Origin: Saprospiraceae bacterium
GTDB lineage: Bacteria > Bacteroidota > Bacteroidia > Chitinophagales > Saprospiraceae
Length of the DNA stretch: 8,128 nt
Assembly: GCA_020436865.1 (NCBI GenBank)
Contig: JAGQXA010000045.1
Location: forward strand, 1 to 8,128
Direction: 5' to 3'
The stretch's first letter is position 1. The number at the start of each line of letters is the position of its first letter. The notes beneath the pieces were generated by a model that was given only the letters and a program-made list of their open reading frames with translations, made no database searches and was not told where the DNA came from. The position numbers and the translations under genes were made by a program. Shown here piece after piece: positions 1-5,152 of this stretch.

Positions 1-131
1 CCCTGTTCCATCCGCAGGGAATCCTGCAATCGCTGCTCGGCAATCTCGGCTGCGCTTGGTTTCATGAACTGTTGCCAGGCGATGACGATGGCAAAAATAA
101 GCAGGAAACCAATGATCGTATTTTTATCCAT
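1..131 (-). CDS. yidC: YidC membrane protein insertase, N-terminal fragment
   Basis: YidC/Oxa1-family insertase that places proteins in the inner membrane, alone or with SecYEG; only about 43 N-terminal codons are present and the gene runs off the left edge. The peptide starts MDKNTIIGFLLIFAIVIAWQ and continues QFMKPSAAEIAEQRLQDS. That is an N-terminal transmembrane anchor at residues 5-19 followed by a polar, Gln/Glu-rich stretch, the pattern of Bacteroidota YidC proteins, which carry a large periplasmic domain after this first segment. The start ATG (plus-strand CAT at 129-131) opens directly on the family's usual N-terminus, so the start is well supported. A good promoter lies at 204-232, giving a leader of roughly 65 nt. 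The catalytic membrane core lies outside the window, so the identity rests on the N-terminal signature alone. Confidence 0.88.
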   Translation of the reverse strand, partial: MDKNTIIGFLLIFAIVIAWQQFMKPSAAEIAEQRLQDSLRMEQ

Positions 132-203
132 TCAATTACGGTTGTAAACACTTGAATTTCATGACCTCCACCCCAACTGAAGCGGTCGTCCGCAAAATTC
201 TGG

Positions 204-232
204 CAAAGGTAAGACTTTCTCTTTGTTATCAA
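204..232 (-). promoter_or_regulatory. Bacteroidota-type promoter for yidC
   Basis: On the minus strand TTG (230-232) is followed by an 18-nt spacer and TACCTTTG (204-211), an exact match to the Bacteroidota -7 box TAnnTTTG. The spacer is about one base shorter than the usual 19-21. Transcription would begin near 197-200 and reach the yidC ATG after about 65 nt. The elements lie only 8-36 bp from the divergent DUF3293 start at 240. Confidence 0.65.
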
Positions 233-239
233 TAAACCA

Positions 240-668
240 ATGGACGATTCTTACCGACCCATAGACGAACATCTGCTCGAGGCCTTCCGGCAAACGACCT
301 ACCGCATCTTCGATCCTCCGGTCGAGATCCGCATCGGGCAGCCAAATGCCGAACTCGACGCGCTTTTGTTGCGCCTTTCGAGGCAAAACTGGTTCTTCAT
401 CACGGCCTGGAACCCGGGTGCGCGACCACTTTCGGAAGCGGATAACCGGCGCCGGCAGCGCACCCTTCTGGATGGTCTGCGGCGAGAGGATTGGACCGTC
501 CTCTCCGGTGAAAGTGTCGCCGACGCCGGCGACTGGCCTCCGGAGCCCAGCTATTGGGTAGCCGGAGCGGGACGCGAAGCAGCGATCGCCTGGGGGCGGA
601 AGTTCGGACAAGCCGCGGTGGTTTTTGGAACCCTGTACCGACGACCAGAACTACTCTGGCTCCAATAG
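240..668 (+). CDS. DUF3293 family protein
   Basis: Small soluble protein of 142 residues, recognised as DUF3293, a family of unknown biochemical function. Family landmarks are TAWNP at residues 55-59 followed by a Leu-Ser/Asn-Arg-rich helix (LSEADNRRRQ, 64-73), DWPPEPS at 98-104, and FGQAAVVFG at 122-130 close to the C-terminus. No signal peptide or membrane segment is visible, so it is probably cytoplasmic. The ATG at 240 gives the length usual for the family. No Shine-Dalgarno site is seen, as is common in this phylum. A weak -7-like box, TCTCTTTG at 218-225 (one mismatch), sits inside the divergent yidC promoter region. The 3' end overlaps the convergent lipoprotein gene by 18 bp. The context does not suggest a function. 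Confidence 0.82.
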   Translation: MDDSYRPIDEHLLEAFRQTTYRIFDPPVEIRIGQPNAELDALLLRLSRQNWFFITAWNPGARPLSEADNRRRQRTLLDGLRREDWTVLSGESVADAGDWPPEPSYWVAGAGREAAIAWGRKFGQAAVVFGTLYRRPELLWLQ

Positions 669-1442
669 TCCATAGGTCAGGTCGGAGAAAAGAGCCGGCG
701 GCGCCTCTGTCCACACCTTGATCTCAGAAAGCTCGCGATCACCCCGGTCGCCCGACAGCAGCAATGCGCCGTAGCGGCGATAGTCCTGCCAGGGCGTCAC
801 GATCGCCGGCAGCGAATCGGCGGCCGACTGAAAGTAGGCCCATTCGGTCACCAGATCGGTTTGCGGATCGATCCAAACCCAGTACTTATTGTCCGGGGTC
901 ACGCCGACCTCTTCAAAAGTGAGTTGCAGCTTTTCGGCGGAGGCGCCGGTCGAAGTCGTATCGGCGCCGAAGTAGCGAAGGGCCACTCCCGAGTCTTTCA
1001 ACTTGAAGGGCATGGCCAGCCAATAGGAGTCGTTGATCCAGATGCGGCGCCCCAGATCGAGATACTTGGCCAGCGAATCGGGTTCTGTCATCTCGGTTCC
1101 GTGCCGGGCGCAGGCGCCAGACTCATACTCCGGGCCCAGCAAAACGACCAGGCTGTCGGAGGGGCGTTCGATCCGCACCCGCCCTTGTTCTTTGTCCCAC
1201 AGCAAGCGGCGGCGGCCGAAGAAATTCCAGGACAGGTAGCGCGACCCGTCCCAGGCCGCCCGGCCGCCCATCGCCGCCATGACCCGGTCGGCCCAGGCGA
1301 TGGCTGCAGAGTCGGAAAGTTCCGACCGGAAACCCGGCGCCGGCGGGTTTTGCTCCACTGCGGCGGTCGTAGGGGTCGAAGGTCGGTCGCAGGACAGAAA
1401 AAGCCCTGCGAGCAAAGCGAAGAGGGTAATTCTGTTCATCAT
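651..1442 (-). CDS. Uncharacterised lipoprotein (Bacteroidota-type)
   Basis: 263-residue protein that I do not recognise as a characterised enzyme. The N-terminus is a lipoprotein signal: Arg4, hydrophobic core 5-17, then FLSC with Cys18 as the presumed lipidated residue. Position -3 is Phe, so the lipobox is slightly degenerate. A low-complexity Pro/Thr linker follows (20-37). The mature part is rich in alternating aromatic and charged strands: AWADRVMAAMGG (49-60), a Trp/Arg-rich stretch to about 90 including LLWDKEQGRVRIE (80-92), WINDSYWLAMPFKL (135-148) and KYWVWIDPQTDLVTEW (186-201). This suggests a beta-rich fold resembling LolA/LolB-like lipid or lipoprotein carriers; that comparison is inference from the pattern. 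A second ATG one codon downstream (1439) is an equally good start. No clear promoter is seen in the 83-bp gap from the HhH gene, so readthrough from that unit is possible. Confidence 0.8.
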   Translation of the reverse strand: MMNRITLFALLAGLFLSCDRPSTPTTAAVEQNPPAPGFRSELSDSAAIAWADRVMAAMGGRAAWDGSRYLSWNFFGRRRLLWDKEQGRVRIERPSDSLVVLLGPEYESGACARHGTEMTEPDSLAKYLDLGRRIWINDSYWLAMPFKLKDSGVALRYFGADTTSTGASAEKLQLTFEEVGVTPDNKYWVWIDPQTDLVTEWAYFQSAADSLPAIVTPWQDYRRYGALLLSGDRGDRELSEIKVWTEAPPALFSDLTYGLLEPE

Positions 1443-1462
1443 TTTCCAGGTATTTTAAGCAA

Positions 1463-1493
1463 GAAGACCCTGTCGTTGAACGTCAGGGTCTTC
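1463..1493 (-). terminator. Hairpin downstream of the HhH gene, possible weak terminator
   Basis: GAAGACCCTG (1463-1472) pairs perfectly with CAGGGTCTTC (1484-1493). Inside, after a T-T mismatch, CGTT and AACG can pair further, giving a long, tightly closed stem. In the minus-strand direction it lies 33 bp past the HhH stop codon, but only the short, imperfect tract TTGCTT follows rather than a proper U-run. It may terminate, attenuate or stabilise the 3' end of the OmpA/HhH transcript before the lipoprotein gene. Confidence 0.45.
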
Positions 1494-1525
1494 CAGGTAG
1501 GCGGTGAGTGTATACCTTAAAACGA

Positions 1526-2488
1526 TCAGGCTTTTTTGCCGCCGATGAGTTCGTCTTGCAGAGCTTTTAGCTCCAGCCAACGGCCTTCGACGGCCAGTTC
1601 GACCTGTTGCGACCAGGTTTTCGGATCAGCGAGGTTGAAATTGCCTTCGGCCTGATCGAGAATATCCTGGATGCGTTTTACCGACGAGCCGGCGAGATCT
1701 TTCCAGGTCTTGATTCCGGCGGCGTTCAAGGCCTCCTCGATCTTCGGGCCGATGCCTTCGACGATCTTGAGGTCGTCGGTCTTGAACTTATGGAAGCCCA
1801 GCTTCTTGATGATGGCTTTTTCCGCCTTGGAGGGCGTATCGCCGTCGCCTTTACCTTCCACGCCACCGTCGAGTCCGCGTTGCATGGCGATCAGTTTTTC
1901 CCAATCCCCTTTCATGGCCAGCAGGGCTTGCTTCGGCCAGGTGGACGGATCGTGGATCCGGAAATTCGGTCCGGCCTCATCGAGGATGGACTTGATCTGA
2001 TCGACGGGCGTGGCGGCAAGATCGGCCCAGGTTTTGATCTTCTTGGCCTTGAGGATCTCTTCGATCTTCGGACCGATGCCTTCGACGATCTGCAGGTCGC
2101 TGTCGGGCAGCAGCGAGGCCGATTTGGCGCCGCCGTCCGGCTGCCCGGAGCCGACCACATTCATTTCGTTTCGCAGGCGGACCAACTGGGCGTCGAGAGT
2201 TGCCTTGTCCGCTTCCAGGCGGCGGATGGTGGTCTTATAGCCGTTGTTATCCTTTTCGAGTTCGTCGTACTTGTATCGCAGGCTGGCAAAATCGGATTCC
2301 AGCGTATTGTACTTGCCGTGCCATTCGGCCGTTTCGTTCTTGGCTTCGGCAACCATTTTCTTGTACTTGCCCCAGATGATGTATCCCAGCAGCAGCCCCA
2401 GCAGCAGGGCCAGCAGGAACATGAGGATGACCTTCCACAGGCAATCCGGACAGGCAGCTACTTGCAGGAATAGAAAATCGAATTCCAT
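1526..2488 (-). CDS. Membrane-anchored coiled-coil protein with two helix-hairpin-helix modules
   Basis: 320-residue protein, function unknown. Order of parts: a short N-terminus with CPDC at residues 13-16; one transmembrane helix at about 20-40 followed by KYKK; a charged heptad-like coiled coil at about 45-110; a Gly/Pro linker; and two HhH modules at 131-209 and 239-317, each beginning DLxIVEGIGPKIEE. These modules resemble the predicted H3TH/HhH domains of COG3743. Such domains typically bind DNA backbone non-specifically, but no nuclease active site is evident. The two modules align without gaps at an offset of 108 residues, with 45 of 79 positions identical by eye. Basic residues after the helix favour a cytoplasmic C-terminus. 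C13 and C16 are the only cysteines. The gene starts 25 bp after the OmpA-type gene's stop, so co-transcription is likely. VAAC at 10-13 looks like a lipobox, but there is no basic n-region and the preceding core is too short. Confidence 0.85.
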   Translation of the reverse strand: MEFDFLFLQVAACPDCLWKVILMFLLALLLGLLLGYIIWGKYKKMVAEAKNETAEWHGKYNTLESDFASLRYKYDELEKDNNGYKTTIRRLEADKATLDAQLVRLRNEMNVVGSGQPDGGAKSASLLPDSDLQIVEGIGPKIEEILKAKKIKTWADLAATPVDQIKSILDEAGPNFRIHDPSTWPKQALLAMKGDWEKLIAMQRGLDGGVEGKGDGDTPSKAEKAIIKKLGFHKFKTDDLKIVEGIGPKIEEALNAAGIKTWKDLAGSSVKRIQDILDQAEGNFNLADPKTWSQQVELAVEGRWLELKALQDELIGGKKA

Positions 2489-2513
2489 ATTTGGGTTGGT
2501 TTTAAGTTTTTAC

Positions 2514-3392
2514 CTAATTCTTCTTGATAAAGCGAACTTCAACCCGCCGGTTTTCCCGACGGCCGGCTTCGGTGTCGTTGGGAGCTACGGGTTGGGAACG
2601 GCCTTTCGATTCGACCACGATCTGTTCGGCCGGCACGCCTTTTTCCAGAAGGAGTTGTTCGATGGCCTGAGCCCGTTGCATGCCGAGTTTCTGGTTAAAC
2701 TCATCGTCGCCGATATTGTCGGTATGCCCCGTCAGGCGCACCTGCTCACCGGTCGTCTTGACCCGTTCGGACAGCTTGTCCAGATAAACGTCGATCTGCG
2801 GATCGGAAATGCGGCGGGTGGAGTTGTAGGGAAAACGGACGATGCCGCGATCCGCCAGTTCTTCGACCTCAACTTTTTCCTCCGTTTCGGCGGTGACCTC
2901 TTCTTTCGGCGCTTCCTGCCATTGGAAAACGGCGCCTTCGAAATAGCCGTCCGGTTGCTCGTCGCGCTTGCCGGTCGTACGCGCCCGGATCTTGATCCGC
3001 TCGGCCGGTACTTCCGGAAACAGGGCCCGGATCGCCTCTGCGCGGGCAAAGCCGTAATTGTCGGCGCCGGCCGGCTTAGGTTCGCCCTCGTAGTAGAGGC
3101 CGGTGATCTCCAGGATGTTGTCGGCGGTCTGGCCTTCGAGGATCGAAGCCTTGAACGCCTCGAATTTATCCGTCGTATAGGCCGTCGGATCCGACCACTT
3201 AAAGGCCAGGGCGTAAGGATTGACCAGGGCGTCTGCGCCGGCTTGCCCTTCTTCGCCCTCCACGCCGGCGACGGCGGCGTAGCAATCCGGACAGAAGTAG
3301 TACTGCCAGGCAGGATACCACGGTCCGAACCACAGCCACCCGACCAAAGCTGCCAGGATCAGCCAAAGGATAAGACTAATAGTGTTATTCAT
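2514..3392 (-). CDS. OmpA-family peptidoglycan-binding membrane protein with degenerate second OmpA-like domain
   Basis: 292-residue protein. An uncharged N-terminus leads into one transmembrane segment (about 5-22), then an aromatic stretch, CPDC at 34-37 and an acidic linker; this favours an N-in/C-out inner-membrane anchor rather than a cleaved signal. The C-terminal domain (about 184-290) is a typical OmpA/MotB-like peptidoglycan-binding domain: TGHTDNIGDDEF (221-232), QRAQAIEQLL (239-248) and RRENRRVEVRF (278-288). D225 and R240 sit where OmpA contacts diaminopimelate. Residues about 60-158 look like a decayed copy of the same fold: ILEITG then FARAEAIRALFPEVPAERI, parallel to VRLTG and QRAQAIEQLLLEKGVPAEQI, but the TD motif is missing. 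C34 and C37 are the only cysteines. It lies 25 bp upstream of the HhH gene and is likely its operon partner. No convincing promoter box was found upstream of 3392. Confidence 0.87.
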   Translation of the reverse strand: MNNTISLILWLILAALVGWLWFGPWYPAWQYYFCPDCYAAVAGVEGEEGQAGADALVNPYALAFKWSDPTAYTTDKFEAFKASILEGQTADNILEITGLYYEGEPKPAGADNYGFARAEAIRALFPEVPAERIKIRARTTGKRDEQPDGYFEGAVFQWQEAPKEEVTAETEEKVEVEELADRGIVRFPYNSTRRISDPQIDVYLDKLSERVKTTGEQVRLTGHTDNIGDDEFNQKLGMQRAQAIEQLLLEKGVPAEQIVVESKGRSQPVAPNDTEAGRRENRRVEVRFIKKN

Positions 3393-3613
3393 AAATATTT
3401 GGATTGATTAGAAAATCCGCAGGAACGGAACGAGAGCGATCTGCACGGAAGCCGGGTCGACTAAAATTACTCAAAAACTGGAGAAAATGTTAAAATATGC
3501 CGGGAAAATGTATGCAGCACGGAGCGCCCGGGCTCCGCGCCGGGAGGGAGGACGCTCACCATTCCGGCAATTCGGCCATGCAGGAACTTAAGTGGTGCAA
3601 ATTCGTTATATAC

Positions 3614-3673
3614 CGACACCGAAGTGGCTTGAAAACTCCCGGCCACTTCGGTGTCGTCCCGACTCAGTCGGGA
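3614..3673. repeat. Two abutting inverted repeats (REP-like hairpin pair)
   Basis: The first hairpin has a perfect 15-bp stem: CGACACCGAAGTGGC (3614-3628) and its reverse complement (3642-3656), around a 13-nt loop. The second starts at the next base: TCCCGACT (3657-3664), one base, AGTCGGGA (3666-3673). No T-run follows on either strand, and the pair lies in the upstream region of two divergent genes, so a simple terminator role is unlikely. A dispersed intergenic palindrome of REP type is my preferred reading. Confidence 0.6.
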
Positions 3674-3703
3674 TCAAGCGACGGCGGATCGTCCGTTTAA
3701 AAA

Positions 3704-3735
3704 TTTCCCAAACCACTATCGTTTGAGTATATTTG
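3704..3735 (+). promoter_or_regulatory. Bacteroidota-type promoter for ffh
   Basis: TTTC (3704-3707, one mismatch to the -33 TTTG), a 20-nt spacer and TATATTTG (3728-3735), an exact TAnnTTTG -7 box. Transcription would begin near 3740, leaving a leader of roughly 20 nt before the ffh ATG. An A/T-rich stretch precedes the -33 element. Confidence 0.7.
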
Positions 3736-3761
3736 CAGTTCGTTAGAAAAATCTTACCCGC

Positions 3762-5111
3762 ATGTTTGAAAGTCTCAGCGACCGCCTCGAAGGCGCCTTT
3801 AAAACCTTAAAGGGAGAACACAAGCTCACCGAACTCAACATCGCCCAATCGGTGAAAGAGATCCGCCGGGCTTTGGTGGCGGCCGACGTCAATTACAAGA
3901 TCGCCAAGGAATTCACCGACAATGTCAAGGACAAGGCCCTCGGCACCGATAATGTCCTGAAATCGGTCAAGCCCGGCGAATTGATGGTCAAGATCGTGCA
4001 GGATGAGCTGACCGAGCTGATGGGCGGCACTTCGGTCGGGATCAATATCAAGGGCAACCCGTCGGTCGTGTTGATCGCCGGTCTGCAGGGCTCCGGTAAA
4101 ACGACCTTTTCCGGTAAGCTCGCCCATTTCCTGAAGGACAAGAAAAAGAAGAAGCCCCTGCTCGTAGCCTGCGACGTATATCGTCCGGCCGCTATCGATC
4201 AACTCGGCGTGATCGGCGAACAGATCGGCGTGCCGGTATACAAGGAGCCGGAAAACAAGAATCCGGTCGAGATCGCCCTCATGGGCATCAAACATGCCAT
4301 GGATCACGGGCAAGACATCGTCATCGTCGACACCGCCGGCCGTTTGTCGGTCGACGAAGCGATGATGACCGAGATCGCCAACATCAAAGAGGCCGTCCAA
4401 CCCAACGAAACCCTCTTCGTGGTCGACTCGATGACCGGTCAGGACGCGGTCAACACCGCGGAGGCCTTCAACGAGCGGATCGACTTCGACGGCGTGGTGC
4501 TCACCAAACTCGACGGCGATACGAGGGGCGGGGCGGCTCTGTCGATCAAGTACCAGGTGGGCAAGCCCATCAAGTTCGTCAGCATGGGCGAAAAGATGGA
4601 CACGCTCGACGTCTTCTATCCCGAGCGGATGGCTCAGCGCATCCTCGGCATGGGCGACATCGTCTCGTTCGTAGAGCGCGCGCAGGAACAGTTCGACGAG
4701 AAAGAGGCGCAACGACTGGAGAAAAAGATCCGCAAGAACAAATTCGATTTCAACGACTTCCTAAGCCAGCTCAGCCAGATCCGCCGGATGGGCGACATCA
4801 AAAGCCTCATCAACATGATCCCCGGCATGAGCAAGATGACGCGCGATCTCGACATCGACGACAAGGCTTTCTCCAAAGTGGAATCGATCATCTATTCCAT
4901 GACCCCCGACGAGCGCGCCAACCCGGAAGTGCTCAACATGAGCCGGAAAAAGCGCATTGCCGCCGGCTGCGGGCGCGATCTGAACGAGATCAACGCCTTT
5001 ATCAAGCAGTTCGACCAGATGCGCAAGATGATGCACAAGCTGAGCCGGAGCGGCGCCATGAACGCCCCCGTGCCGGGAGTGGCCGCCGGGCGGCCGAAGC
5101 GGCGGAGGTGA
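3762..5111 (+). CDS. ffh: Signal recognition particle protein Ffh (SRP54 GTPase)
   Basis: Ffh binds signal sequences at the ribosome together with SRP RNA and, through GTP-dependent docking with FtsY, brings membrane and exported proteins to the Sec/YidC machinery. The 449-residue length is normal. The N domain starts MFESLSDRLE. G-domain motifs are the P-loop GLQGSGKTT (107-115), the conserved DxxRPAA segment (138-144), DTAGR (190-194) and TKLDGDTRGGAAL (248-260). The M domain starts near GMGDIVSFVERA (296-307). Its RNA-binding helix-turn-helix is SRKKRIAAGCGRD (394-406), and it ends in a Met-rich segment and a basic tail. The usual GSG of the RNA-binding motif reads GCG here. The ATG at 3762 fits the family N-terminus and follows a good promoter. 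Ffh is convergent with mutS, leaving only 41 bp with no clear terminator. Confidence 0.98.
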   Translation: MFESLSDRLEGAFKTLKGEHKLTELNIAQSVKEIRRALVAADVNYKIAKEFTDNVKDKALGTDNVLKSVKPGELMVKIVQDELTELMGGTSVGINIKGNPSVVLIAGLQGSGKTTFSGKLAHFLKDKKKKKPLLVACDVYRPAAIDQLGVIGEQIGVPVYKEPENKNPVEIALMGIKHAMDHGQDIVIVDTAGRLSVDEAMMTEIANIKEAVQPNETLFVVDSMTGQDAVNTAEAFNERIDFDGVVLTKLDGDTRGGAALSIKYQVGKPIKFVSMGEKMDTLDVFYPERMAQRILGMGDIVSFVERAQEQFDEKEAQRLEKKIRKNKFDFNDFLSQLSQIRRMGDIKSLINMIPGMSKMTRDLDIDDKAFSKVESIIYSMTPDERANPEVLNMSRKKRIAAGCGRDLNEINAFIKQFDQMRKMMHKLSRSGAMNAPVPGVAAGRPKRRR

Positions 5112-5152
5112 AAAAATCCAGATGAAAGAGGAAAGAGGGTTGGCTGCCAGCT

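Larger units (their letters stand above)
3393..3761. other. Intergenic region between the divergent OmpA-type gene and ffh
   Basis: 369 bp without a supported gene. From left to right it holds an A/T-rich stretch upstream of the OmpA-type gene (3393-3500), a GC-rich patch with an 8-bp palindrome GCCCGGGC (3526-3533), two abutting hairpins (3614-3673), a short A/T tract (3696-3710) and the ffh promoter (3704-3735). A 67-codon plus-strand frame (3497-3700) runs through both hairpins, shows no protein-like pattern and is not accepted. No 4.5S/SRP RNA consensus, riboswitch or tRNA was recognised. Confidence 0.7.

Noticed and set aside
159..611. 150-codon minus-strand frame opposite the DUF3293 gene
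   Set aside because: Antisense to a recognised family and overlapping the yidC promoter; composition is Arg/Pro-rich with no domain pattern.
2450..2459. VAAC lipobox-like string near the N-terminus of the HhH protein
   Set aside because: No basic n-region, acidic residues at positions 2 and 4, and a hydrophobic stretch too short for a lipoprotein signal; a real transmembrane segment follows.
2244..3407. 387-codon plus-strand frame opposite the OmpA/HhH pair
   Set aside because: It runs across the end of one recognised gene and all of another, and its sequence reads as a reverse-strand shadow without motifs.
3441..3480. Promoter for the OmpA-type gene (TAATTTTA on the minus strand)
   Set aside because: It lacks the final G of the -7 box and has no -33 element at proper spacing; too weak to annotate.
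3499..3656. SRP (4.5S) RNA gene near ffh
   Set aside because: The conserved GGAxAG...AAGG-type tetraloop and internal loops of SRP RNA were not found on either strand.
3497..3700. 67-codon plus-strand frame in the ffh upstream region
   Set aside because: It passes through both hairpins, has no promoter box and no protein-like pattern.
3807..4712. 301-codon minus-strand frame inside ffh
   Set aside because: Asp/His/Leu/Gly-rich shadow caused by the codon bias of ffh; no start signal or domain.
5112..5152. Terminator between the convergent ffh and mutS genes
   Set aside because: Only a purine-rich stretch and a tiny TGGC/GCCA palindrome are present; no stem with a U-run.
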